Assembly: GCF_000001735.4 (NCBI RefSeq)
Contig: NC_003070.9
Location: 18,895,971 to 18,959,970 of the forward strand
Source of the DNA: Arabidopsis thaliana
Lineage: Eukaryota; Streptophyta; Magnoliopsida; Brassicales; Brassicaceae
Length of the DNA stretch: 64,000 nucleotides
Direction of reading: 5' to 3'
A program made the position numbers and the translations under genes. How positions within the stretch are numbered: position 1 is the stretch's first letter; every line of letters begins with the position of its first letter. Of the stretch, positions 34,771 through 45,590 are shown in pieces. The notes beneath the pieces are model-generated. The model worked only from the letters and a program-made list of their open reading frames with translations. It was not told where the DNA came from and ran no database searches.

Positions 34771-37014
34771 TGTTGTGTCCCCAAAATATTGTCTATTTTT
34801 TCTTGAATCCTATAAAATACATTTAGGGGGTGTTATTCGTTAATGGATTTTAATAGAATTGAAATTCAACACTAATTTACTGTTATTCAACTAATGATTC
34901 TAAATCTAGCTTTAAAATCTAGTATTATTGGAACTCATATTTGTAAATCATGTTTAATAGATTTTAAAGTTTGGTGTTATTCAATTAAGATTTTAAATAT
35001 TTCATTAAAATCCAATGTTATTCAAAACTAAAAGACTTGTAAAATCTTTGTATATTAATTGATTTGAAATGAAATCTCTTTGGAGTTTCATGAGTAAATC
35101 ATTAGAATCAAAATTCAAGACATATTGCAGAGATTTTGAAATTCATACAAACATATTCTTAAAAGCAATATCAGAAAACAAATCTAAAGCTTAAAAAATT
35201 GACTTTAACTCCATAATATATTATGTTAGTCTATTTTGGTATCCAAAAAATCTTATTTGTTGTAGGCAACGGGAAGTTGATTAAACTGGAAAGGAGAATA
35301 AGTTTCTTTTGCTTCTCTATGGACATACATAGAAATTTTTCTTACATAAAATGGTAATATCTCTTTAGAAGAGAATGTTAAATTGTATTCAAAAGAAAAA
35401 TATTCGTTTGAACATTAAATACAAAGGTTTGTAGAGAATATATGAATATTTAAAACAGTTCAAGTAATTAGAAAGTGGAAGAGCCGAGAGCTTTAAAGTC
35501 TTAACCCGAATAACAGTTGGTGTCATTCGTCGTACCGTTTGTCTACTTGAACTGGTTTCAAATCTACTTGTCAGTCCATCTGATTAGAGTAATGACTGAG
35601 TTTTTCTTGCCTTCATGTCTTCTCCCATCTATTTCTTTTCAGATACTATATATTGCTGCCTGTAACACATATCTTGAAAGAAACCTTTCGACGCGGTTTT
35701 GTTGTAGTTGTGATACTGATGCTACATAAAATGGTAATATCATCAAATGGTTGGTGTCTCTATGAAATATGATTAAGATCTTAGAAATGCATAAGATCAA
35801 ACAACGAGTTAGAGCCACCACAATATGTAACCATGCTAAGATATATATATATACCATATCGTCTCTAAACATATAAATTTAGAATCAAACATTTTCAATG
35901 AAATCGCAGTTGATTTTTCAAGCCACACAACAACATAAAAACAAAGAAAATATTTAGGATTTGAGATATGGTAGAAAAATATGAGAGAGAATGATTATTT
36001 ACATAATGAAAAGTGATTGAAGTTACCTTTTAAATGTAACTAAATTACATGAGTTACAATTCTAATTTGTTTGAATGACAATGAGTGAAGAAGAATATAA
36101 TTAATACACAATTAGTATGATAGTTACAATTTAGTATTCAATGGTTGATTAATAAATGTGAATAAATTTATTGTTTTTGTGGGTTAATTGGAGATAAATA
36201 TTATTCTATTTTTATTTTTGAAAAATTGGTTGTTAAAAATGAGACCTTATTTTTATATATACATGATTAAACTATTTTGAACTTGAATCCATTTGTTTTG
36301 GATTTACTCACTTTTCCAATGTTACTTATAGTTTCGCCAGTGGAATATAAGGTTAGAAAATATGAGAGTAAAAATCAGGAATTAGGACATGTAAAATCCA
36401 GAAATATCTGAGGACGGATCTCACGATTGATTATAAGATTCGCATTACATTTTCTCTTCATTTTTTTCAGATAAGAAAATTGGATTCTATCAATTTGTCG
36501 TCCTATTGTTCTTTTCTTGTTTGATATACAAATACGAGTCACTGATTTTTTTTAGTTGATTGGTAGAGTCTTAAAGGAAACATCAAATTCAGACAGTCCT
36601 TTTACAACCATTTCATCCATGTCGGCTCATTATTTCGCACCACAGAAGAATAACCCAAAATTATTAGAAAACTTGGACCACTATAAGCACTTGAACTGTG
36701 GTCGTGCACTGACTAATGTGAGCCCGTTTTGGTAATTCTCAGCTGTGTGCGTAATTGATGTCGGCGTCACCTTCAGAAACTTCGAAATTATGTGTGATAC
36801 ACCGTGTTTCATAAATTCATACACGTCATTTTAGATACAAAATTAGATATTTTCATTTGATAAAACCGAAAGAAATAATAAACTTTTTCTTTCTTGTTCT
36901 CATTTTAAGTCTCTCTTTATATCACTTTCTATATATATTGAATCATGCAAGGAATACACATAAAATACTTGTGTTCTTGTACTTGTTTGGTGACTCAAGC
37001 AAGACTCCCAAGCT
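34771..37014. other. Long AT-rich intergenic region, no gene seen
   Basis: It holds the upstream region of the plastid-protein gene, a possible DNA transposon (34826-35513), a direct repeat of 'acataaaatggtaatatc' (35343-35360 and 35722-35739) and the promoter of the HMA gene. Short open frames at 35517-35729 and 35639-35872 overlap on opposite strands and look random. Confidence 0.5.
34826..35513. mobile_element. Possible non-autonomous PIF/Harbinger-like element
   Basis: The left end TTA-GGGGGTGTTATTCG looks like a TTA target site plus the GGGGGTGTTATT terminus known from Arabidopsis Harbinger elements. A degraded inverse (cccgaataaca) lies near 35502-35512. Inside, 'tgttattca' recurs at 34882, 34976 and 35019, as subterminal repeats often do. 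There is no transposase frame. The right end is uncertain. Confidence 0.4.
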
Positions 37015-37777
37015 ATGGCGGAGAAGGTACTTTACCAAGATCTGAATTTTCATATTACTTCTCTTTTATTGATCATATCCATAATTACCCTCTAATAGAG
37101 TTACTAATTAAGGTAATAATGATCATGAAATTATATGATATGCACAAACAGGTAGTGATGATGAAATTGAAAGTGGATCTAAACTGTTCCAAATGCTACA
37201 AAAAGGTCAAGAAAGCTATCCGCAAATTCCCTCGTGAGTTTCTTTCTTTAATTTGAGTTTCTTTGTTCATTTGAATTATTGCGGGTTGAGAAGATTCTGA
37301 ATCTTGATAAATGGATACGATTTTGTGGTATGTGTTGTTTTGCAAAAAAAAATAGAAATAACAGACGAATTGTTTGATGAGAAGTCCAACACGATCATCA
37401 TCAAAGTAGTTTGTTACGATCCTGAGAGGCTAATGAACAAACTTTGCTACAAAGGAGACGGTTCTATCAAGTCCATCGTGATCCTTGAGCCACCCAAACC
37501 GCCTCAACCCCAGCCTCAACCACCTCAGAAGCCTACTGCCCCAGCCCCAGCCCCAGCCCAAGCCCAAGCCCCAGCTCTTGTTCGGCCGGCTCCGGTTCCT
37601 GTTCTTGTTTCGTCTTCCGCTCCTCAACCGATGCCGATGTGGCAGCCGTATCATTGTGGGCCGTATTACGAGGCCCAACAGTACCAATGTTATGGAAGGC
37701 CCGTTTACGAGAGCTGGGGAGGTGGACGACAATGTTGCCACGAAGATATGAACTCTCAAGGATGCTCCATCATGTGA
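37015..37777 (+). CDS. Heavy-metal-associated isoprenylated plant protein (HIPP)
   Basis: HIPPs bind metals through an HMA fold and are anchored by a prenyl group; roles in metal handling and stress are known for the family. Three exons (37015-37026, 37152-37233, 37356-37777) give 171 residues. The first exon is only 12 bases (MAEK). The HMA domain (about residues 5-75) has the metal site NCSKC (C16, C19). A Pro/Ala/Gln-rich linker of about 45 residues (repeating PAPA and QAQA) follows. The C-terminus CSIM is a CaaX farnesylation box. The tail is rich in Tyr, Cys and His, possibly a second metal-binding patch. The tiny first exon is the least certain part, but phase fits at both joins. Confidence 0.88.
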
Positions 37778-38371
37778 AACACTGAACCAAGTCTCCTCCT
37801 ACTCATATATAGACTATAGTATATACCAGCAAATAAATAACTACACGAAGTTATTTTTAATTGTCTTCGTCTTACCAGTATTTCTATTTCGAGTCCTCGT
37901 TTATGTATGTAAACACTACAGGGTTTTGTTTCTTGTGTATATCACGTTTTGGTTCTAATACAACTTTTATTTGCTCTTCTTTTCTTGGTAGTAAAATACA
38001 AATAGTAAGATTTTTCGCATAAAAATATAGTTTCTGTTAGAAAATAAAAGTATATTAGCACGAAAGAATGGAAACTAAAAACTCTGAGACCGGCCTCTCC
38101 AATGAGTGACATGAGTCGATGAATACTCAACTATTATGTTTTTACAGTTTACTTATCCACAGATGACACTGTTTCTTTCTACTGTGAAAAGAGCAGCCGT
38201 GGTGCTTACACCTCCACACGACACCGTTTAAACGGAAACTAAAAACGACGTGACGTTCTTGTCTGAAACACTTAAACGACGCTATAGTGTACTGTAACTC
38301 CAGAGAAGGCCTTATCTTTCTCCAATTCTCAAAACCCTCTTTAACACTCTTCCTCTAAGCTTTTTAAATCA
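37778..38371. other. Intergenic region upstream of the CRR41-type gene
   Basis: The first 200 bases are the 3' end of the HIPP gene. Near 38224-38235 lies the perfect 12-base palindrome CCGTTTAAACGG, with acgacgtgacg and acgacgc phrases around it. These may be promoter elements of the downstream plastid-protein gene. Confidence 0.45.
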
Positions 38372-39007
38372 ATGGCTTCCACTTCCACACTTCTTCTTCC
38401 ATCTCTCTCCTCTAAGAATCTTCACATCGCAGTCCCAATAAGAACCAATAGCTTCGTTCGTCGAACAACAAAGTTCTCAACAAAATGTTCGTCGAATCCA
38501 GAGTCAAAGGATCAATTCATCAATCTCACACCAGCACCTGAATCAATCAACACAACAAGCGCAGAGAAATTCCCAATAGAGAAACGAAGAAGATCAGAGA
38601 TCATACGAGACAGAACACAAAGAGGAATCGAGAAACCAGAGCCACCAAACTTCGAAATCGGTTGGAAAAGAACAAAAGAGATAAACTTGGAGAAACCTAA
38701 AGGTTATGTAATAATGGATTTCTTAGAAAAGTTCGAAGCTTTAATGGCGAGAGAGTTTGGATCAAAGGAGCTTTTAGCTAAAGCTGGTGAGATTGTTGCA
38801 GAGAGAGCTAGAGAAGAAGCTGAGGTTTTGAGAGATGAAGGTAAAGTTGAAGAGAGAATGGTTACAGAGCTTTTTAGGGTTTTGAAATTGATGGAGATGG
38901 ATTTAGCTATGGTTAAAGCTTCTGTTAAAGATGAAACTTTGAGTCAGAGGATTGAACAAGCTAGAGCTCGGTGTCGACAAGCTATTCTTGTTGCTAATTC
39001 TTTCTAA
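38372..39007 (+). CDS. CRR41: Chloroplast NDH assembly factor, CRR41-type
   Basis: CRR41 is a stromal factor needed to assemble subcomplex A of the chloroplast NADH dehydrogenase-like complex. The gene is a single exon of 211 residues. Residues 1-40 (MASTSTLLLPSLSSKNLHIA, RTNSFVRRTTKFSTKCSS) form a clear transit peptide with a likely cut near Cys39. The mature part has the motif PEPPNFEIGWKRTKEINLEK and then a mostly helical C-terminal half rich in Glu, Ala and Arg (GEIVAERAREEAEVLRDEGK). No catalytic site was seen. The name comes from remembered gene order (At1g51100) and protein features, not from a search. Confidence 0.82.
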   Translation: MASTSTLLLPSLSSKNLHIAVPIRTNSFVRRTTKFSTKCSSNPESKDQFINLTPAPESINTTSAEKFPIEKRRRSEIIRDRTQRGIEKPEPPNFEIGWKRTKEINLEKPKGYVIMDFLEKFEALMAREFGSKELLAKAGEIVAERAREEAEVLRDEGKVEERMVTELFRVLKLMEMDLAMVKASVKDETLSQRIEQARARCRQAILVANSF

Positions 39008-39409
39008 TTCCTTCTTCTTCTACTTGCAAATTGAGTCAAAAGTCTATGAATTTTGTTTATAGTTTTACACAAAACAGAGCTTCTTCATCTGTAAAAGATC
39101 TTATTTTTTTGGTTCTGTAATCATCTCTGGATCATTCATCTGTTACTTTAATGGTAGAAGAAGGATTGAAGATGAGAGTCTCATGTGAAGAATCAAAACA
39201 AAGATTCATGCTTTTGGTTTTGCAATTTGTGAGGAAGCTTAAGGGTTTTTGGGAGGAAAAAACTTAATTAGTTGAGAAAATTTTACTTCCACTAGTTTCA
39301 TATTTCAAGATATTTCACCAAGACTCAAGCTTTATTGTACACCACACATTAAAAATGCAAAGTTTAATCATTTTAACAAAAGCTTCACAAGCAGCAGTAG
39401 ACAGCAACA
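39008..39409. other. Short intergenic spacer
   Basis: It holds the 3' UTR of the CRR41-type gene and the short promoter of the fibrillin gene. Nothing else was seen. Confidence 0.5.
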
Positions 39410-41514
39410 ATGGTGGCAGTCAGATTCTACGCTGTAGAGATGTCGCTACCATGTTTATGTCCATGCCCATCATCGCCGATTTCTCTTTCATTGTGTTCTC
39501 CGAGATTCAATCTTCTTAACACAACAAGCAGGAGACTAGGTTTGTCTAGAAACTGTAGAACTCTGCGAATCAGTTGTTCATCTTCATCTACTGTCACTGA
39601 CCAAACTCAACAATCGTCTTTTAATGATGCTGAGTTGAAACTCATTGACGCTTTGATCGGAATTCAAGGCCGTGGCAAATCTGCTTCTCCTAAACAGCTC
39701 AATGTGTGTAAAAACTTTAAACTTTCTTTAATTTTCCGTCGTGTTTATGATTTGAGAGATTCTCTGTTGTAGGATGTTGAATCTGCTGTGAAAGTTCTTG
39801 AAGGTTTAGAAGGCATTCAAAATCCTGTATGAAATGTTTTCTTGTGAATCCTTTTATCTTCAAATTACCAAATTCTGTTATGTTTTGTTCTTTGACTCAT
39901 TTGGTTGTCTTTTGGGGAATGTTGTTTAAATGTTTAGACAGATTCTGACCTAATCGAAGGTCGTTGGCGATTGATGTTCACCACAAGACCTGGAACTGCA
40001 TCTCCAATCCAAGTCAGTTCTTCTCACACATTCATCATCATATCTCCATTTTTTCTAGATGATTGTAATTTGTGTGTAAGAAGAAGAGCAATGGAAGGAT
40101 TTGTCTCTGCAGAGAACATTTACAGGAGTTGATGTGTTCACTGTGTTTCAAGATGTATACTTGAAGGCAACAAACGATCCTCGTGTTTCAAACATTGTTA
40201 AATTCTCTGATTTCATTGGAGAGCTGAAAGTTGAGGTGAGTTTCTTCACTAAAGTCTTTGCATCAAAAGACTGAGATGTTTATACTTTGAATTGTTTCAT
40301 TTTACAGGCAGTTGCGTCGATCAAAGATGGGAAACGAGTTTTATTCCGTTTTGATAGAGCCGCTTTTGATTTGAAGTTCCTTCCTTTCAAAGTTCCATAT
40401 CCAGTTCCTTTTAGACTTCTTGGTGATGAAGCAAAAGGTTGGCTAGATACTACTTATTTGTCGCCTTCAGGTAACCTTAGGATTTCTAGGGGAAACAAGG
40501 TAAATGAGTTTCTTGATTCTCAAAAAGAAAATTAAAGCTTTATAGCATTTTTATCCATGAGGCTGTATATTTGTAGCGCAGGGAACAACGTTTGTTCTTC
40601 AGAAAGAAACCGTGCCTAGGCAGAAATTGTTAGCCACCATATCTCAAGACAAAGGAGTAGCTGAGGTAATGTGTCATGCCTTCAAGAAATCTGAAAACAA
40701 TCGATAGTTTCGGTTTGAAATGGAACCAATGGATCGTTTAGTATAAACACAGGCTATCGATGAGTTTCTTGCGTCTAATTCTAATTCCGCGGAAGATAAT
40801 TATGAGCTTTTAGAAGGAAGTTGGCAAATGATTTGGAGTTCACAGGTCACTTCTCTGATAACTTTAGCTTTTGTCTTGAACAAGCACTTATATTCGTTTG
40901 GATAAGCGATTTTTCGGGTTTTGTGTTTGCAGATGTATACAGATAGTTGGATTGAAAATGCAGCAAATGGTCTTATGGGAAGACAGGTAAACATTTTATT
41001 AGAATGTCTTAGGTAGTCTATTGTTGCTTCAGCTGGCTTCGTTTAGCGAAATCGAGTATCTTATTCAGATCATTGAGAAGGATGGGAGGATAAAGTTTGA
41101 AGTTAACATCATTCCGGCATTTAGATTCTCCATGAAAGGCAAATTCATGTAAGTCTCTGTCTTTTAGATTAGTCATTTTGCTAACTTTTTTGTGATCTTG
41201 TTTCTTGACTGGTCTCATGAATGATTTGCAGAAAATCAGAAAGCAGTACATATGACTTGAAGATGGACGACGCAGCAATTATAGGCGGTGCATTTGGATA
41301 TCCGGTCGATATAACAAACAATATCGAGCTAAAAATTCTGTAAGATCTCTCTATCTTCTTCTTCTACTACTTTCACAAATCACAACATATAATAATGCAT
41401 TTGAATTGCTAATACAGAGATGCTTACTTTAATGTTTGTAGGTACACAGATGAGAAGATGAGGATAAGCCGAGGATTCGATAACATTATCTTTGTGCACA
41501 TCCGAGAAATTTAG
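39410..41514 (+). CDS. FBN10: Plastid-lipid-associated protein / fibrillin (PAP family)
   Basis: Fibrillins coat plastoglobules and thylakoids and bind lipids. Eleven exons (39410-39703, 39773-39826, 39938-40012, 40113-40235, 40308-40499, 40582-40665, 40753-40845, 40933-40986, 41069-41148, 41232-41339, 41442-41514) give 409 residues. The N-terminal ~58 residues, rich in Ser, Cys and Arg, are a transit peptide. The PAP domain is seen twice in part: EGRWRLMFTTRPGTASPIQ (about 125-145) and EGSWQMIWSSQMYTDSWIE (about 295-315). The end, YTDEKMRISRGFDNIIFVHI, is the usual family C-terminal motif. The two-module layout is longer than a typical fibrillin. The member number is from memory and less certain than the family. 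Confidence 0.88.
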
Positions 41515-42114
41515 CTGCATTGTTCTATCAGAACCTCTTATTTGAACATATGAAAAAAAATAGTATGTAAGAAACTGTCAAATGTTTTACAACAATGGAA
41601 GGTGATAGTTTAAATTTTCTCTGTTCATTAGTTTTTTTGGATGTAACAGGAACCAGAAAAAACAAGAAACCACATGATATAATTTTCGCTACTAATGTCT
41701 AAATTAAGACAAAATTAACATTAAGAAAACTTTACTTTTTGTCTTAATCTTAAACAAATTCACTGAATATTTCTTTCTACAAAGAAAATACGAATATCTC
41801 ACTAACAAAGGAAACTTACCACTAACAGCTTCTGGTGGCATTAATTACTCTGTAAATTGCCATTTTTTCACCGAGAGAAAACTAGAAAAACAAAACAAAA
41901 CATGGAAACTGTAACATTCTAAAAGATTCATTGTTAACAAAACCAACAGAGAAACATAATACTGATTTTCCAGGATTTACTCCCTCAAATCTCTCCTTCA
42001 AATACTCTTCCTAATCTCTTCTGTTTTCATTTTGCTTGTTCCCTGCGAACATCTCTCTCTCTTCCTCTGTTTCTTGTTTTTTTGTCCTTTTCTTGATTTT
42101 TGTATTTTTTTGTT
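41515..42114. other. Intergenic region upstream of the AP2/B3 gene
   Basis: It holds the 3' end of the fibrillin gene and the promoter and leader of the AP2/B3 gene, with a CT-rich leader at 41980-42090. No gene was seen. Confidence 0.5.
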
Positions 42115-43179
42115 ATGGATATGGACGAGATGAGCAATGTAGCCAAGACAACGACAGAGACTTCAGGCTTAACTGACTCTGTCTTGAGCCTCACGAAACG
42201 CATGAAACCTACTGAGGTTACGACCACCACAAAACCTGCCTTGTCCAACACGACGAAATTCAAAGGAGTTGTTCAGCAACAGAACGGTCATTGGGGTGCT
42301 CAGATTTACGCAGACCATCGAAGGATTTGGCTTGGAACTTTCAAATCCGCTCATGAAGCCGCTGCTGCTTACGATAGCGCATCGATTAAGCTTCGAAGCT
42401 TTGATGCTAACTCGCACCGGAACTTCCCTTGGTCTGATTTTACCCTCCATGAACCGGACTTTCAAGAGTGCTACACGACAGAAGCTGTGTTGAACATGAT
42501 CAGAGACGGTTCTTATCAACACAAGTTCAGAGATTTTCTCAGAATCCGGTCTCAGATTGTTGCGAATATCAACATCGTGGGATCAAAACAAGTCTTAGGA
42601 GGAGGAGAAGGTGGTCAAGAATCGAACAAGTGTTTCTCGTGCACGCAGCTTTTTCAGAAAGAACTGACACCGAGCGATGTAGGGAAACTGAATAGGCTTG
42701 TGATACCTAAGAAGTATGCAGTGAAGTATATGCCTTTCATAAGCGATGATCAAAGCGAGAAAGAGACGAGTGAAGGAGTAGAAGATGTGGAGGTTGTCTT
42801 TTACGACAGAGCAATGAGACAATGGAAGTTTAGGTATTGTTACTGGAGAAGTAGCCAGAGCTTTGTCTTCACCAGAGGATGGAATGGTTTCGTGAAGGAG
42901 AAGAATCTCAAGGAGAAAGATATTATTGTCTTTTACACTTGCGATGTCCCCAACAATGTGAAGACATTAGAAGGCCAAAGCAAGACCTTCTTGATGATTG
43001 ATGTTCATCACTTTTCAGGCAACGGTTTCGTGGTTCCCGAGGAAGTAAACAAGACGGTTCATGAGATTTCTGATGAAGAGATGAAAACAGAAACCCTCTT
43101 TACCTCGAAGGTAGAAGAAGAAACCAAATCAGAGGAGAAGAAAGGAGGGTTTATGCTGTTTGGTGTTAGGATCCAATAG
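42115..43179 (+). CDS. AP2 + B3 transcription factor of the RAV / TEMPRANILLO type
   Basis: RAV proteins bind bipartite DNA sites (CAACA plus CACCTG), usually as repressors, in flowering, growth and stress control. The gene is a single exon of 354 residues; the frame is open upstream without another ATG. The AP2 domain is at about 49-105 (KFKGVVQQQNGHWGAQIYAD, RIWLGTF, EAAAAYD). The B3 domain is at about 179-305 (LFQKELTPSDVGKLNRLVIP, KFRYCYWRSSQSFVFTRGWN, FVKEKNLKEKDIIVFY). The C-terminus FMLFGVRIQ resembles the RLFGV repression motif of TEM proteins, with Met for Arg. The acidic stretch before it is not typical. I do not assign a symbol. Confidence 0.92.
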   Translation: MDMDEMSNVAKTTTETSGLTDSVLSLTKRMKPTEVTTTTKPALSNTTKFKGVVQQQNGHWGAQIYADHRRIWLGTFKSAHEAAAAYDSASIKLRSFDANSHRNFPWSDFTLHEPDFQECYTTEAVLNMIRDGSYQHKFRDFLRIRSQIVANINIVGSKQVLGGGEGGQESNKCFSCTQLFQKELTPSDVGKLNRLVIPKKYAVKYMPFISDDQSEKETSEGVEDVEVVFYDRAMRQWKFRYCYWRSSQSFVFTRGWNGFVKEKNLKEKDIIVFYTCDVPNNVKTLEGQSKTFLMIDVHHFSGNGFVVPEEVNKTVHEISDEEMKTETLFTSKVEEETKSEEKKGGFMLFGVRIQ

Positions 43180-43509
43180 CTAGCTACTTGGTTCTTAGGT
43201 TTTTTATATTATAACTTAATTAGAGTATGGTTTTTATTTGCTTTTGTATTACATAGTTTTTTTATTTACAAACTCGATGCTTCGATTTTGATATCTAACA
43301 TTAATTAGATAAATTGTCTCTCTTGAGTAGATCAAAAAAAAAAGAAGAAGAAAAACCAAAAGAGGCTTTAAATTCTTCTTCTTTTAAGAGTTAAGACAAA
43401 AGCCACTTAACTGCTACAAACTACAACGAACTAAACAATCCTAACAAAGACATTTAGTTAATGTCACAAAATGAAATAGATACAACTCACTTCTCTCTCT
43501 ATACACTCC
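43180..43509. other. Convergent 3' regions
   Basis: The shared space between the stop codons of the AP2/B3 gene and the NSE4 gene, with a poly-A stretch at 43332-43343. Nothing else was seen. Confidence 0.5.
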
Positions 43510-45590
43510 TTAAGAAGAGGTGAGTCTCCGCTTACATCTCCTTCGAGTCCCATCGCCCTCTTTGTCAGGAGTATCTTCTACAACAGTTTCTTCTTGTACA
43601 ACCAACCCTCGGTTTCTCGATAGTTTTCTTATTGGTGTTGTCTGAGTATCTTGTGTGAAGTCTGCTGATGCAGGGGCTGATGCAGCGGGACAAGAAGATG
43701 AAGCAACTGCAGTTTGTCTGTGTGGCATTAGCTCCTCGCCCAGTGGCACCATTTCAGACATCAACTGTTTGACATATATCATCACATCAACATAAATCAG
43801 ACATCTTCAGGACATAATTTAACAATCTAGAGAACGAAATGAGATTCTATTTTATTACCTTCCAATCTTTGAAATCTAATCTAAACACAAAATGGTTATA
43901 AATGACTTCACCCGACATCACCACGTTTGCATCAGGTGCATTTCTCGGCACTGAGGACACATTAGGAGATCAAGTATAAGTGAAACGAATTAAATATCAA
44001 AACCAGACACAAGAGAGTGGACTTGTGATCTTACTGGCGAAATGAGAACCACTTTTGTCGACAATGATCTCAACTCGTCCATCTTTGGCCAAGAAAGATA
44101 GAGCAAACAAATTCTCTACAGTCTGTGCAAATGACCGCCTGTTGAGCACCAAATTCTCAAGCTGCACGCGCTTCTTTTTCCCCAAGATGTTAAACATTAT
44201 TGTCATATTCTTGTCTGTATCAGTTTTTTCTTCTGATTGTGAATCATCTACCTGGTTATTATTATGCGTATGCAAATCAGCTTGTTTATTTCTTATTAAA
44301 ACCCTAACTACATAACAATCAACAAGCTCCACACAAAGCATCGCATCATATTTCACAGATGGCGAGGGCTTTTAACTTCAGTATGTTTTTTGTACTCAAA
44401 TCAACTATATACAATTTCACATTGGATATCATGCAAACGACTATTAAACACCACTGATCGATCAGGCTGGGATAAGAAAAGCATTCAATGAATCTAGGCA
44501 AGGTGTTAAGATGTGCAGTCTCAAAGGAGAATAGGACTACAGGTACAACATAAGTGGAATCAGTTTGATAAACTCAAACAAAATGGGGTCTGCAAAACAT
44601 TTCTTACCTCATCTGGACGAACACCTTCACCAGGCTTTGTACGTTTTCTGTTGGGTGCCCTTTTCCTTTGCTTCAGTTCAGTATCCATAGGTCCCAACCT
44701 GGTAACAAAACAGGTAAACAAACCTTTGTTTAAACAGAATATACTCAATTACAGCAAAGCAAATCAATATAAAATAGTTATTATGAGAACTCACATTGTA
44801 GAACAACCACATGATACTAAAACAGTAGAACAAACAGCAAACCCAAGATCCTTCCACTTTAAAGATACTTGAGCAGTTTCATCAGTATCAATCCCCAAAG
44901 AACCTTGACCAAACCCACTGATCAAAGCATTAACAAACTCAGCCGGTGAAACCCCATGAGCAGACTGAGACTTCACCGATGACATTAAAGTGTTTGCTAT
45001 ATCCAGAAGTGCCTCTGCGTCTGCAATTTGTTCCCTAGGCTTCCGAACTACAAGAAACATTGTAACCAAACCAAAAAAAAAAGGTCTTTTCGTTAGTAAT
45101 ACAATACAACTTGAGAAAATCATAAGCTCCTCGTCTATTGCAACCTTTGTTAACTCAAAAGACATCAATTTCACTAAGTTAAAGCATGTGATTTTACCTT
45201 GTTGGTGCAAGTTTTCAACTGCATTAATAATTCTGGAGAATTTGTCAGAATCAATCTTCATCAAATCATCTTTACAATCTTCAAAACAAAAAATGATAAA
45301 CCCTAAAATTAAAACGAATCAAATGGGACATAATAAAGAAAGAGTGAGTAAGAGACAGAAATGGTACCGTTGATTTCGTTTTGAAGAGAGAGATACTTGG
45401 ATCTGAGAATTCTCCGATCAGATATTCCTTGTTCTTCCTCCTGAGGCGGAGGAGGCTCGTCGGGTCGTACGGAGTCAGCTTCGGTTTTTCTCTGTTTCTC
45501 TTTCTTCACAGACCTCAACTTCTCCGGCTCGTCGTCGGCTTCTCTTTTCCCGCCGGTGGCTTCCGATTCTCGCTTCACCGTCTTCCTCAT
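43510..45590 (-). CDS. NSE4A: NSE4 delta-kleisin of the SMC5/6 complex
   Basis: NSE4 bridges the SMC5 and SMC6 heads and binds NSE3; the complex acts in DNA repair and chromosome integrity in the nucleus. Seven exons, read down from the ATG at 45590 (45590-45368, 45278-45198, 45047-44795, 44698-44608, 44251-44035, 43950-43859, 43764-43510), keep phase and give 403 residues. The N-terminus is charged (MRKTVKRESEATGGKREADD). The NSE3-binding part includes DKFSRIINAVENLHQQ and DAEALLDIANTLMSSVKSQS. The C-terminal NSE4 domain reads MTIMFNILGKKKRVQLENLV and MPRNAPDANVVMSGEVIYNH. The tail RRRCKRRLTSS could serve nuclear import. The start is set by the first ATG in the open frame. Confidence 0.93.

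Noticed and set aside
37430-37759. Minus-strand frame of 109 codons within the HIPP gene
   Set aside because: It is the shadow of the Pro/Ala-rich linker on the coding strand.
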